DNA of 64,000 nt, taken from contig NZ_KZ819092.1 of the NCBI RefSeq assembly GCF_003115855.1, positions 15,800 through 79,799 of the forward strand. The letters run 5' to 3'. Positions 25,439-34,294 of the stretch are shown here, in pieces. Position 1 is the stretch's first letter. The number at the start of each line of letters is the position of its first letter. The notes under the pieces are model-generated. The model saw only the letters and a program-made list of their open reading frames with translations, did no database searches and had not been told where the DNA came from. The position numbers and the translations under genes were made by a program. The stretch comes from Brenneria corticis. GTDB lineage: Bacteria; Pseudomonadota; Gammaproteobacteria; Enterobacterales; Enterobacteriaceae.

Positions 25439-26596
25439 ATGGCGTCGTACCATCTCAATGCCAAAATGGCACAGGATATCGTCGCGCGGACCATGCAGAT
25501 TATTGATAGCAATATCAATGTGATGGATGCTCGCGGCAAGATCATCGGCAGTGGCGATCAGGAGCGGTTGGGGGAATTGCATGAAGGCGCGCTGCTGGTG
25601 CTTTCGCAGGGAAGGGTGGTCGATATTGACGAGGCGGTGGCGCGCCATCTGCACGGCGTGCGTCCCGGCATCAACCTGCCGCTGCATATTGACGGTGAAA
25701 TCGTCGGGGTGATCGGCCTGACCGGCAACCCCGGGCTGTTGCGTCAGTACGGCGAACTGGTGTGCATGACGGCGGAAATGATGCTTGAGCAGGCGAGGCT
25801 GCTGCATATGCTGGCGCAGGATAGCCGCCTGCGCGAAGAGTTGGTGCTTAATCTGATCCGTACTGACGATCTTTCTCCCGCGCTGATGGAGTGGGCGCAG
25901 CGTTTGGGCATCGATGTTAATCAGCCGCGCGTCGTGGCGGTGGTCGAGGTCGATAGCGGACAGCTTGGCGTGGACAGCGCGATGGCGGAGCTTCAGCAGT
26001 TGCAGACGCTGCTGACCACGCCGGAGCGCGACAATCTGATCGCCATTGTTTCCCTGACGGAAATGGTGGTATTGAAGCCGGCGTTAAACAGCCACGGCCG
26101 CTGGGACGCGGAAGAGCATCGCCGCCGCGTGGATGGCCTGCTGTCGCGCATGACGGAGAGCAGTCGCCTGCGGGTGCGGCTGGCGCTGGGAAACTATTTT
26201 ACCGGTCCCGGCAGCATTGCCCGCTCTTACCGCACCGCCCGCACCACCATGAGCGTCGGCAAGCAGCGGATGCCCGCGCAGCGCTGCTACTATTATCAGG
26301 ATCTGATGCTGCCGGTATTGCTGGACAGCCTGCGCGGAGGCTGGCAGGCGAATGAACTGGTGCGGCCGTTGGCGAGGCTTAAGGCCATGGACGGTAACGG
26401 CCTGCTGCGCCGGACGCTGCATGCCTGGTTCCGCAATAATGTGCACCCGGGGACAACGGCAAAGTCGCTGTTTATCCATCGCAACACGCTGGAGTACCGC
26501 CTTAACCGTATCTCTGAGCTCACCGGATTGGATCTGGGGAATTTCGACGATCGTTTGCTGTTGTACGTCGCCCTGCAATTGGATGAGGAAAAATAG
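25439..26596 (+). CDS. cdaR: DNA-binding transcriptional regulator CdaR (sugar diacid regulator)
   Basis: Activator of D-glucarate, D-galactarate and glycerate uptake and use in E. coli. The 385-residue protein has the N-terminal diacid-binding domain (about 1-135, MAQDIVARTMQIIDSNINVMDA), a middle GGDEF-like region and a C-terminal PucR-type HTH (SLFIHRNTLEYRLNRISELTGLD split over residues 340-365). It closely matches E. coli CdaR. The target gar/gud genes are not in the window. A GAGGT ribosome site precedes the ATG. Confidence 0.94.
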   Translation: MASYHLNAKMAQDIVARTMQIIDSNINVMDARGKIIGSGDQERLGELHEGALLVLSQGRVVDIDEAVARHLHGVRPGINLPLHIDGEIVGVIGLTGNPGLLRQYGELVCMTAEMMLEQARLLHMLAQDSRLREELVLNLIRTDDLSPALMEWAQRLGIDVNQPRVVAVVEVDSGQLGVDSAMAELQQLQTLLTTPERDNLIAIVSLTEMVVLKPALNSHGRWDAEEHRRRVDGLLSRMTESSRLRVRLALGNYFTGPGSIARSYRTARTTMSVGKQRMPAQRCYYYQDLMLPVLLDSLRGGWQANELVRPLARLKAMDGNGLLRRTLHAWFRNNVHPGTTAKSLFIHRNTLEYRLNRISELTGLDLGNFDDRLLLYVALQLDEEK

Positions 26597-26925
26597 CTAT
26601 TGCAACGCAGCCTGAACTCGCCGGTATAATTATCGTTCCGGCGAATATCATTTACTTAGATTGAAAACTATTTCATATCGGTTAACAATATAACGCGATA
26701 GTATAAATTATCGCGAAACAGTATTTTTGCCACTTTCCCATATCCTCTATTGTCACTTTCGTGCCGTCGGTCTGATGCCTGAGCGTACGCCGCGCCAATC
26801 AGTCGCATTCATCGTTATTTTTTGAATCCAACTGTCGGAAATGATAACGCATTAACCCGTTATCCTGGGGTGCTATAGCGTTCCGGGCGGGAATAAATAC
26901 TGTCAAATTTTAGGGAGTGATAATA
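26597..26925. other. 329-bp gap between cdaR and sbp
   Basis: No coding region is supported. It holds a short palindrome (CGCGATA/TATCGCG, about 26693-26713) in A/T-rich sequence and must contain the sbp promoter and any CysB site, but no clear consensus is visible. It is also the junction where gene order departs from E. coli. Confidence 0.5.
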
Positions 26926-27936
26926 ATGTCAATACGTCGTCTGGGGCTATCTGTTGCTACGGCAGCGCTGTTGTTTTCCGGCGTTGCTTCCGCAGCGACC
27001 GAATTATTGAACGTATCTTACGATCCGACCCGCGAACTGTATCAACAATATAACGCCGCTTTTATCAAGCATTGGAAAGAGACCGCGGGTGAAGATATCA
27101 CCATCAAAAACTCCCACGGCGGCTCCGGCAAGCAGGCGCGTTCGGTGATTGACGGCCTGCAGGCCGATGTCGTGACGCTGGCGCTGGCCGGGGATATCGA
27201 TGCGCTTAATCTGAATCAGCAAATTATCGATCCGAAGTGGCAGGCGCGCTTGCCCGACAATAGTACGCCTTATACCTCCACCATCGTTTTTCTGGTGAGA
27301 AAGGGTAATCCGAAGCAGATTAAAGACTGGAACGACCTGGTTAAACCGGGCGTTGAGGTGATTACGCCAAATCCGAAGACCTCCGGCGGCGCCCGTTGGA
27401 ACTTCCTGGCCGCCTGGGCGTATGCCAAAGCTCAGCCCGGCGGTAATGATGAAACGGCGTTGAAGTTTGTCACCGATCTGTATCGCAATGCTCCGGTGCT
27501 GGATACCGGCGCCCGCGGCTCGACGATCAGCTTTGTGCAGCGCCAACTGGGCGATGTTCTGCTGGCCTGGGAAAACGAAGCCTATCTCTCTTTGAAAGAG
27601 CAGGGCGGCGATCAGCTGGAAATCGTTACGCCGTCGCTGTCTATTCTGGCCGAACCCCCGGTGGCGGTGGTTGACAAGGTGGTAGAGCGTAAAGGAACGC
27701 GCAAGCAGGCGGAAGCCTATCTGCAATACCTCTACAGCGATGAAGCTCAACGGATTATCGGTAAGCACTTCTACCGCCCGCGCAATGAAAAGATTGCCGA
27801 AGAATTTAAAGATCAGTTCGCCTCGGTGAAGCTGGTGACCATTGACGGCGACTTCGGCGGCTGGAAAGCCGCGCAGGACAGATTCTTCAAAGATGGCACG
27901 GTATTTGACAAAATATTCCAAGAGATCAATAAATAA
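26926..27936 (+). CDS. sbp: Sulfate ABC transporter substrate-binding protein
   Basis: Periplasmic sulfate receptor. The 336-residue precursor has a signal peptide (about residues 1-24, ending ASA) and then ELLNVSYDPTRELYQQYN, HGGSGKQARSVIDGL and PNPKTSGGARWNFLAAW. These match E. coli Sbp more closely than CysP (for example ADVVTLALAGD rather than the CysP equivalent). The ATG at 26926 is 8 nt after AGGGAG. It is first in an sbp-cysTWA operon; no cysP or cysM is present. Confidence 0.93.
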   Translation: MSIRRLGLSVATAALLFSGVASAATELLNVSYDPTRELYQQYNAAFIKHWKETAGEDITIKNSHGGSGKQARSVIDGLQADVVTLALAGDIDALNLNQQIIDPKWQARLPDNSTPYTSTIVFLVRKGNPKQIKDWNDLVKPGVEVITPNPKTSGGARWNFLAAWAYAKAQPGGNDETALKFVTDLYRNAPVLDTGARGSTISFVQRQLGDVLLAWENEAYLSLKEQGGDQLEIVTPSLSILAEPPVAVVDKVVERKGTRKQAEAYLQYLYSDEAQRIIGKHFYRPRNEKIAEEFKDQFASVKLVTIDGDFGGWKAAQDRFFKDGTVFDKIFQEINK

Positions 27937-27963
27937 TTAACAGTCTTTCTGGTACTCTTTCAG

Positions 27964-27986
27964 GCCGCTGTCTATGCAGCGGCTTT
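27964..27986 (+). other. Stem-loop between sbp and cysT
   Basis: A 7-bp stem (GCCGCTG/CAGCGGC, loop TCTATG) followed by TTTATCT lies in the 111-bp spacer. Such weak terminators or 3'-end stabilisers often let a binding protein be made in excess of its permeases. Confidence 0.55.
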
Positions 27987-28047
27987 ATCTCGTCGGCAAT
28001 TATTTGATTCGCCTGGATCTCTGAGTATGACTATTTAAAGGCACAGT

Positions 28048-28860
28048 ATGTCACAACGTTCCTCCTCGGTAATTCCCGGTTTCGGATTAACTTTGGGTTT
28101 CAGCCTGAGTTACTTAGGGTTGATAGTACTCATCCCTTTGGCCGGTATGTTTCTTTACGCCAGCCAACTGACCCTGGCACAATTCTGGGAGCTTATTACC
28201 AGCCGGCAGGTACTTTTCTCGCTCCAGCTCTCTTTTGGCACGGCGCTGGCCGCTGCATTTATCAATGGTATTTTGGGAACGCTGCTGGCGTGGGTGTTGG
28301 TTCGTTACACCTTTCCCGGCCGTAAGATCATTGACGCGATGATCGATATGCCGTTTGCGCTGCCGACGGCGGTCGCGGGGATTGCGTTGACGGCCCTGTA
28401 CGCGCCGAACGGCCTGATTGGCTCGCTGTTTCCTTTTAAAATCGCTTACACCGGCATCGGCATCACGCTGGCGTTGATTTTTGTCACCCTGCCTTTTGTC
28501 GTCAGGACATTGCAGCCCGTTCTTGCCGATATTCCGAAAGAAATCGAGGAAGCCGCGGCCTGTCTTGGCGCGCGTCCGCTGCAGGTATTTCGCCATGTGT
28601 TGATTCCCACCTTGCTTCCCGCCTGGCTGACCGGCTTTGCCCTGGCGTTTGCCCGCGGCGTGGGGGAGTACGGTTCAGTGGTGTTTATTGCGGGGAATAT
28701 CCCTTTTAAAACCGAAATTCTGCCGCTGCTGATCGTCTCGAAGCTCGACCAGTATGACTACAAAGGCGCGACCGGGATTGGCGTGTTTATGCTGCTGGTT
28801 TCTTTCATTATGTTGCTGTTGATTAATTTATTGCAGCGCCGCATCCAACCGAAACTGTAA
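28048..28860 (+). CDS. cysT: Sulfate/thiosulfate ABC transporter permease CysT
   Basis: One of the two membrane subunits (CysT, also CysU) for sulfate and thiosulfate import. It has 270 residues and about six membrane helices, with the EAA-type cytoplasmic loop EEAAACLGARPLQVFRHV near residue 170 that contacts CysA. It is followed by cysW after 11 bp. Confidence 0.95.
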   Translation: MSQRSSSVIPGFGLTLGFSLSYLGLIVLIPLAGMFLYASQLTLAQFWELITSRQVLFSLQLSFGTALAAAFINGILGTLLAWVLVRYTFPGRKIIDAMIDMPFALPTAVAGIALTALYAPNGLIGSLFPFKIAYTGIGITLALIFVTLPFVVRTLQPVLADIPKEIEEAAACLGARPLQVFRHVLIPTLLPAWLTGFALAFARGVGEYGSVVFIAGNIPFKTEILPLLIVSKLDQYDYKGATGIGVFMLLVSFIMLLLINLLQRRIQPKL

Positions 28861-28871
28861 GGCATATCGTG

Positions 28872-29753
28872 ATGGATCAAGTTATTTCCGCTCAGCCCCG
28901 TGCAACGAAATCCCAAAAGCACCCGGCGACCTACTATATTTTGGTTTCGCTGGCGTGGATCGTCTTTTTCCTGATTCTGGTTTTGCCGCTGTTTATGGTG
29001 GTGACGCAGGGGTTGGATAGAGGCGTCGTCGCATTCTGGAATGCCATCACCGAACCCGATGCGGTCTCCGCGCTGAAGCTGACGCTGCTGGCTACGGTGA
29101 TTTCCGTGCCGCTCAATGTCCTCTTCGGCCTTGCAACCGCCTGGAGCGTGACGAAATTCGAATTCCGCGGTAAAAGTTTTCTGCTGGCGTTAATCGATTT
29201 GCCTTTCTCCGTCTCGCCGGTGGTTGCCGGTTTGGTCTATGTCCTGCTGTTTGGGGCGCAAAGTAAGCTGTATCCGTTTCTGACCGCCCATAATCTGGAA
29301 GTCGTTTATGCGGTGCCGGGGATTGTGCTGGCGACGATTTTCGTCACGCTGCCGTACGTGGCCCGCGAACTGATCCCGCTGATGGAGCAGCAGGGGTCGC
29401 AGGAAGAAGAGGCCGCCAGGCTGCTGGGCGCCAACGGCTGGCAGATGTTCTGGCATATCACGCTGCCTAACGTGAAGTGGGCGCTGATTTACGGCGTAGT
29501 GCTGTGTACCGCCAGGGCGATGGGGGAATTCGGGGCCGTCTCGGTTATTTCCGGCCATATCCGCGGGTTGACCAACACGCTGCCGCTGCATATCGAAATT
29601 CTTTATAACGAATACAATATCGTCGCTGCTTTTAGCGTCGCCATACTGCTGTTGGTGATGTCGCTGGTCGTGCTTCTGCTGCGCCAGTGGAGTGAGAGCC
29701 GCCTGACGAAGCAACTAGAGAAACAACAGGAGTTGACCAAAAATGAGCATTGA
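28872..29753 (+). CDS. cysW: Sulfate/thiosulfate ABC transporter permease CysW
   Basis: Second permease of the sulfate importer, 293 residues, about six membrane helices, with the CysA-docking loop EEEAARLLGANGWQMFWHI near residue 180. The ATG at 28872 is preferred over the GTG immediately before it. The end overlaps cysA by 11 bp, implying coupled translation. Confidence 0.95.
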   Translation: MDQVISAQPRATKSQKHPATYYILVSLAWIVFFLILVLPLFMVVTQGLDRGVVAFWNAITEPDAVSALKLTLLATVISVPLNVLFGLATAWSVTKFEFRGKSFLLALIDLPFSVSPVVAGLVYVLLFGAQSKLYPFLTAHNLEVVYAVPGIVLATIFVTLPYVARELIPLMEQQGSQEEEAARLLGANGWQMFWHITLPNVKWALIYGVVLCTARAMGEFGAVSVISGHIRGLTNTLPLHIEILYNEYNIVAAFSVAILLLVMSLVVLLLRQWSESRLTKQLEKQQELTKNEH

Positions 29754-30735
29754 GATCCGCAATATTAATAAACAATTTGGTCAGTTCCAGGCTCTGAATC
29801 AAATCAATCTGGCCATTCAGAGCGGTGAACTGGTGGCGCTGCTGGGGCCGTCCGGGTGCGGTAAAACAACATTATTGCGTATTATCGCCGGTCTGGAACA
29901 GCCGGATAGCGGCAACATTATTTTTCACGGCGAGGATGTATCCGTTCACGATGTGCGTCAGCGCAATGTGGGGTTTGTGTTCCAGCATTACGCCTTGTTC
30001 CGCCACATGACGGTATTTGACAACGTGGCGTTTGGGCTGCGGATGAAGCCGAAAAGCACCCGCCCGTCGAAACGCGACATTGAAAAAAAAGTCCATGAAC
30101 TGCTGCGCCTGGTGCAGCTGGAGTGGCTGGCGGACCGCTATCCCGAGCAGTTGTCCGGCGGTCAGCGTCAGCGTATCGCCCTTGCCAGGGCGCTGATTGT
30201 CGAGCCCAGCATTCTGTTGCTGGACGAACCCTTCGGCGCGCTGGATGCCAAAGTGCGCAAGGAGCTGCGTCGCTGGCTATCCCGCCTGCATGAGGATATC
30301 AATCTGACGTCGGTGTTTGTTACGCACGATCAGGAAGAGGCGATGGAAGTCGCCGATCGTATCGTACTGATGAATAAAGGCGTCATTGAACAGATTGGTT
30401 CGCCTGATGAGGTTTATAATCACCCGGCCAGTGAATTTGTTTATCACTTCCTGGGGGACAGCAACCTGCTGAAGATTGAACAGACTGACGAAACCATCCT
30501 GTTCCGTCCTCATGAAGTGGCTTTGTCCGTTGAGGCGCAGGATGGCTACCAGCCGGTTATCGTACGTGATATCCGTCCGCTGGGCGCGTTAACCCGTCTG
30601 TCATTGAAGATTGGCAATCAACAGGAGCTGATAGAAGCTGAAGTGGCGAAAGACGATCTCAGTTTGCATGGCTTGCAAAAAGGGGATGTTATCCAGTTCA
30701 AACCCAAGCGTTATAACCATGACTGGGAAATCTGA
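29743..30735 (+). CDS. cysA: Sulfate/thiosulfate ABC transporter ATP-binding protein CysA
   Basis: ATPase of the sulfate importer: Walker A GPSGCGKTTLLR (about 34-45), signature LSGGQRQRIALARAL, Walker B LLLDEPFGALD and switch His in VTHDQEEAME. At 330 residues it is shorter than E. coli CysA (365) because the C-terminal regulatory extension is reduced; many non-E. coli CysA proteins have this length, so it need not be truncated. Last gene of sbp-cysTWA, followed by a terminator. Confidence 0.95.
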   Translation: MSIEIRNINKQFGQFQALNQINLAIQSGELVALLGPSGCGKTTLLRIIAGLEQPDSGNIIFHGEDVSVHDVRQRNVGFVFQHYALFRHMTVFDNVAFGLRMKPKSTRPSKRDIEKKVHELLRLVQLEWLADRYPEQLSGGQRQRIALARALIVEPSILLLDEPFGALDAKVRKELRRWLSRLHEDINLTSVFVTHDQEEAMEVADRIVLMNKGVIEQIGSPDEVYNHPASEFVYHFLGDSNLLKIEQTDETILFRPHEVALSVEAQDGYQPVIVRDIRPLGALTRLSLKIGNQQELIEAEVAKDDLSLHGLQKGDVIQFKPKRYNHDWEI

Positions 30736-30774
30736 CGCTTTTCGCGGATAAACCATTCTGCCGTATAAAACCCA

Positions 30775-30803
30775 TAAAAAACGCTCTTATCAGGGCGTTT
30801 TTT
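30775..30803 (+). terminator. Rho-independent terminator after cysA
   Basis: AAAAAACGC and GCGTTTTTT arms (extended by further pairing toward the loop), 40 bp downstream of the cysA stop, ending in a T-tract. Confidence 0.9.
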
Positions 30804-30939
30804 GTTGAACGGGATATGTTCTGGTTTCGAGAAATGTCATCGCGGGAGTAAATACGTAATAGTCTCCGCCATTAACTTTCACTAGCAGCATGATGATTTT
30901 GAATGAATGTACTTCAGAAAGGAAAAACTTTGCGGATAT

Positions 30940-31015
30940 TGGTGGGTCGTGCAGGATTCGAACCTGCGACCAATTGATTAAAAGTCAACTGCTCTACCAA
31001 CTGAGCTAACGACCC
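30940..31015 (-). tRNA. tRNA-Lys (anticodon TTT)
   Basis: 76 nt including an encoded CCA. Read on the minus strand it starts GGGTCGTTAGCTCAGTTGG, with anticodon loop CTTTTAA and T-arm GGTTCGAATCC. It is the last gene of a Val-Val-Val-Val-Lys cluster, matching the valUXY-lysV region next to gltX in E. coli. Confidence 0.97.
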
Positions 31016-31022
31016 GCAGAAG

Positions 31023-31098
31023 TGGTGGGTGATGACGGGATCGAACCGCCGACCCCCTCCTTGTAAGGGAGGTGCTCTCCCAGCTGAGCTAATCACCC
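31023..31098 (-). tRNA. tRNA-Val (anticodon TAC), copy 4 in transcription order
   Basis: 76 nt with encoded CCA; starts GGGTGATTAGCTCAGCTGG and has anticodon loop CTTACAA. The gene is identical to the other three valine copies in this cluster. Only 7 bp separate it from tRNA-Lys. Confidence 0.97.
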
Positions 31099-31142
31099 AC
31101 TCCTGAACTTCATTTCCAGCAAGAAGACAGCTGGCGTGAGAT

Positions 31143-31218
31143 TGGTGGGTGATGACGGGATCGAACCGCCGACCCCCTCCTTGTAAGGGAGGTGCTCTCC
31201 CAGCTGAGCTAATCACCC
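31143..31218 (-). tRNA. tRNA-Val (anticodon TAC), copy 3
   Basis: Identical to the flanking valine tRNA genes. It and copy 2 sit in 120-bp tandem units with nearly identical 44-bp spacers. Confidence 0.97.
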
Positions 31219-31262
31219 ACTTCTGAACTTCATTTCCAGCAAGAAGACAGCTGGTGTGAGAT

Positions 31263-31338
31263 TGGTGGGTGATGACGGGATCGAACCGCCGACCCCCTCC
31301 TTGTAAGGGAGGTGCTCTCCCAGCTGAGCTAATCACCC
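31263..31338 (-). tRNA. tRNA-Val (anticodon TAC), copy 2
   Basis: Identical in sequence to copies 1, 3 and 4, with encoded CCA. Its downstream spacer (31219-31262) is nearly the same as that of copy 3. Confidence 0.97.
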
Positions 31339-31381
31339 AATCTCGATTCTTCTTGCTTCACACAGCGCGTCACTCTAAGAG

Positions 31382-31457
31382 TGGTGGGTGATGACGGGAT
31401 CGAACCGCCGACCCCCTCCTTGTAAGGGAGGTGCTCTCCCAGCTGAGCTAATCACCC
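31382..31457 (-). tRNA. tRNA-Val (anticodon TAC), copy 1 (promoter-proximal)
   Basis: 76 nt, same sequence as the other three copies. It lies directly behind the cluster promoter. Modified tRNA-Val of this type is the substrate of TrmN encoded at 37618. Confidence 0.97.
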
Positions 31458-31474
31458 TCGCTGTGTGGAGTCGC

Positions 31475-31502
31475 ATTATAGGGATAGTTGAAAGTGAGTC
31501 AA
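31475..31502 (-). promoter_or_regulatory. Sigma-70 promoter of the Val/Lys tRNA cluster
   Basis: On the minus strand: TTGACT (31497-31502), 16-bp spacer, TATAAT (31475-31480), then a GC-rich discriminator GCGACTCC just before the first tRNA. A strong promoter of the type subject to ppGpp/DksA control. Confidence 0.85.
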
Positions 31503-31729
31503 CGCTTTTTAAAAGTAAAATGGTTGTTCGTTGTAAAATTAGGCAAGGCGTCCTATTTCTGCACGTCGGCGATGCTTCCTTAGTCAGTTCGGTGCGTAAT
31601 AAACCATGGCGCGGCGCGTTACAGCGTTGAGGAATCGGGGCAGAATGATAGAATGTCGCCACTTTATATTGTTTTGAACTTATGTCGGTATCCGCCGACA
31701 GCCGTTGCGTAAAAAGGCTGTAATCCCAA

Positions 31730-33145
31730 ATGAAAATCAAAACCCGTTTCGCGCCCAGTCCAACTGGCTATCTTCACGTCGGCGGCGCCCGTACCGCGCT
31801 TTATTCCTGGCTGTTTGCCCGTCATCATGGCGGCGAGTTCGTTTTGCGTATTGAAGATACCGACCTGGAGCGTTCTACCCAGGAAGCGATTGATGCCATT
31901 ATGGACGGCATGAACTGGTTGCATCTTGATTGGGATGAGGGCCCGTATTATCAGACCAAGCGCTTTGACCGCTACAACGCCGTTATTGACCAGATGCTGG
32001 AAAACGGCACCGCCTATAAATGTTATTGCTCGAAAGAGCGTCTGGAAGCGCTGCGCGAAAAGCAGATGGCGAACGGCGAAAAGCCGCGCTATGACGGCCA
32101 CTGCCGCGACTCCCATCACCATCACGCCGATGACGAGCCCCACGTGGTCCGTTTTCTGAATCCGCAGGAAGGCTCGGTGATCTTTAACGACAGCATTCGC
32201 GGGCCGATTGAGTTCAGCAATCAGGAGCTTGACGATCTGATCATCCGTCGCACCGACGGTTCGCCGACCTATAACTTCTGCGTGGTGATCGACGACTGGG
32301 ACATGGAAATTACCCACGTGATCCGCGGTGAAGACCATATCAACAATACGCCGCGCCAGATTAATATCCTGAAGGCGTTGGGCGCGCCGGTGCCGGAATA
32401 TGCCCACGTATCGATGATTCTGGGTGATGACGGCAAGAAGCTCTCCAAACGGCATGGCGCTGTGGGCGTGATGCAGTATCGCGATGACGGCTATCTGCCG
32501 GAAGCCTTGCTGAACTACCTGGTGCGTTTAGGGTGGTCGTACGGCGATCAGGAAATTTTCTCGGTGGAAGAGATGAAAAATCTGTTTTCACTGGACGCGG
32601 TCAGCAAATCGGCGAGCGCCTTTAATACCGAAAAACTGCAGTGGCTGAATCATCACTATATCAATCACCTGCCGCCGGAATATGTCGCCACCCATTTGTC
32701 ATGGCATATCGAGCAGGCGGGCATCGACACCCGCACCGGGCCGCAGCTGAGCGAACTGGTTACCCTGCTGGGCGAGCGCTGCAAAACCCTGAAAGAGATT
32801 GCGGCTTCCTGCCGTTATTTCTATGAAGACTTTGAACAGTTTGATGCGGATGCGGCGAAGAAACACCTGCGTCCGGTGGCGCGTCAGCCGCTGGAACTGG
32901 TGCGCGGCAAGCTGGCGGCCATCACCGACTGGACGGCTGAAAACATTCATCAGGCGATTCAGGGAACCGCCGATGAATTGGGGCAGGGCATGGGTAAGGT
33001 CGGTATGCCGCTGCGCGTGGCCGTAACCGGCGCAGGACAGTCTCCCGGCGTGGATGTGACGGTACTGGCTGTCGGTCAGCAGCGTTCGCTGGCGCGGATT
33101 GATAAGGCGCTGGCGTTTATCGCAGAACGTGAAGCGCAGCAGTAA
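31730..33145 (+). CDS. gltX: Glutamate--tRNA ligase
   Basis: Charges tRNA-Glu; its product also starts haem synthesis through HemA and HemL. The 471-residue class I synthetase has FAPSPTGYLHVGGART (HIGH-type motif) at the N-terminus, a Cys/His-rich zinc segment near residues 98-140 (CYCSKE ... HCRDSHHHH) and KLSKRHG as the KMSKS motif near 238. The C-terminal half is the anticodon-binding domain, which separates it from GluQRS at 6439. Confidence 0.98.
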   Translation: MKIKTRFAPSPTGYLHVGGARTALYSWLFARHHGGEFVLRIEDTDLERSTQEAIDAIMDGMNWLHLDWDEGPYYQTKRFDRYNAVIDQMLENGTAYKCYCSKERLEALREKQMANGEKPRYDGHCRDSHHHHADDEPHVVRFLNPQEGSVIFNDSIRGPIEFSNQELDDLIIRRTDGSPTYNFCVVIDDWDMEITHVIRGEDHINNTPRQINILKALGAPVPEYAHVSMILGDDGKKLSKRHGAVGVMQYRDDGYLPEALLNYLVRLGWSYGDQEIFSVEEMKNLFSLDAVSKSASAFNTEKLQWLNHHYINHLPPEYVATHLSWHIEQAGIDTRTGPQLSELVTLLGERCKTLKEIAASCRYFYEDFEQFDADAAKKHLRPVARQPLELVRGKLAAITDWTAENIHQAIQGTADELGQGMGKVGMPLRVAVTGAGQSPGVDVTVLAVGQQRSLARIDKALAFIAEREAQQ

Positions 33146-33169
33146 TCGCTGACGCTATTCGGTTAACGC

Positions 33170-33197
33170 AAGCCCGGCAAACTGCCGGGCTTTTTTC
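33170..33197 (+). terminator. Rho-independent terminator after gltX
   Basis: AAGCCCGGCA / TGCCGGGCTT stem with a short loop, followed by a T-tract, 25 bp past the gltX stop. Confidence 0.95.
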
Positions 33198-33216
33198 ATC
33201 CGCAAGCGGGGCGTCG

Positions 33217-34095
33217 TTACTGGCCGGCGATAATAACCGCCTTGGCGATGGCATCCGGAATAACGTCGCCGTGGTTTTTGCCGGCAAACAGGATAAACCG
33301 CGCGTTGGCGCCCTGATCTTGTAACCGGGCGGCTAGCGTTCGCGCTTTGGTCACCATCTGCCGCCGGCTGTGACGCTCCTCCCGTCCTGTGTCGGCGGGC
33401 TGTTCCGCCGTCGCTTTTTCCGGCGCGTCCTCGTATTCGCCCACGCTCAGCGTAATGGACTGCGGCGGCGCGTCGAGCAGCGGCGTTTTTGCCGGGATAA
33501 CCACGCCATCGCCCCACCAGATAGAGGGGCTTGCCGCCACATAACGCTGAAAAGACGCGCTATGGTTAAACAGCGCGTAAAGGGTAAACAGACCGCCGAA
33601 AGAGTGGCCGGCGAGGGTCTGTTTTTGCGTGTTCACCCGATAACGCGCCTCCACCCAGGGTTTTACGCCGTTTTGCAGGAACTGATAAAAGGCTTCGGCT
33701 TCCCCGCCTTTGTCGAAATGGGGATCGACGATGGTGGTCGGCGGGGTGTAGTCCCGCGTTCGGGCCGGCACATCGTACGCCCGATCGCCCTGGTAGCCGA
33801 TGGCGACGATCAGCGGCGCCGTGCCGTTTTCCGTTTTATAGCTGTTCACCGCGAAAGGGAACTGCGCATTGCCGTCCAGCAGATAAAGTACGGGATAACC
33901 TTCCGCCGGCGCCGTCTGACGCGGAAGCGCAATAAAAAGTCGGTATCGGCGGTTTTTATCACTCTCCACGTCAAACTGGCGGATATCGAAATGATCTCCG
34001 GCCTGTTCGGTGATGGGAGCGATTTCCGGCTGTGCTCTGGCAGGCAAAATGCCGGCCATCATCAGGGTCAATGCAATCATCGGCAAATAGCGCAT
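33217..34095 (-). CDS. Periplasmic alpha/beta hydrolase, IroE/Fes-like putative esterase
   Basis: A 292-residue secreted protein with a Sec signal (about 1-21, ending ARA). The alpha/beta hydrolase core shows PVLYLLDGNAQFPF, the nucleophile elbow LAGHSFGGLFTLY and a late catalytic His in FAGKNHGDVIPDA. This layout matches the putative-esterase family that includes IroE-type siderophore trilactone esterases and related S-formylglutathione-hydrolase-like enzymes. A siderophore substrate is possible but not shown: no siderophore genes are adjacent. It stands alone, convergent with gltX, upstream region facing the tRNA-Ala genes. Confidence 0.75.
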   Translation of the reverse strand: MRYLPMIALTLMMAGILPARAQPEIAPITEQAGDHFDIRQFDVESDKNRRYRLFIALPRQTAPAEGYPVLYLLDGNAQFPFAVNSYKTENGTAPLIVAIGYQGDRAYDVPARTRDYTPPTTIVDPHFDKGGEAEAFYQFLQNGVKPWVEARYRVNTQKQTLAGHSFGGLFTLYALFNHSASFQRYVAASPSIWWGDGVVIPAKTPLLDAPPQSITLSVGEYEDAPEKATAEQPADTGREERHSRRQMVTKARTLAARLQDQGANARFILFAGKNHGDVIPDAIAKAVIIAGQ

Positions 34096-34294
34096 GGGAC
34101 AGGTTGTGTAATTGGATGAACATAATATTATCAGATGATAATAAAACGCCTTATCGTTGACAGCATTTTTATGCTATTTACCTGACGCTCCGCCCTTGCG
34201 CCATTCTGAACCGCCGGTCGACGCCGATATGTTATCGATTATGAGCGCGTTTGGCGTCTTTTTCAGCGGTTGGCGCTATAAAAGGATTTAGCCG

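Noticed and set aside
31023..31457. Regularly spaced repeats that could suggest a CRISPR array.
   Set aside because: The repeats are complete tRNA-Val genes and the spacers are nearly identical to each other; no cas genes are present.
30914..31740. Minus-strand frames with repeated VISSAGRAPPLQGGG segments.
   Set aside because: These are translations of the tRNA-Val genes. This well-known false frame is a tRNA artefact.
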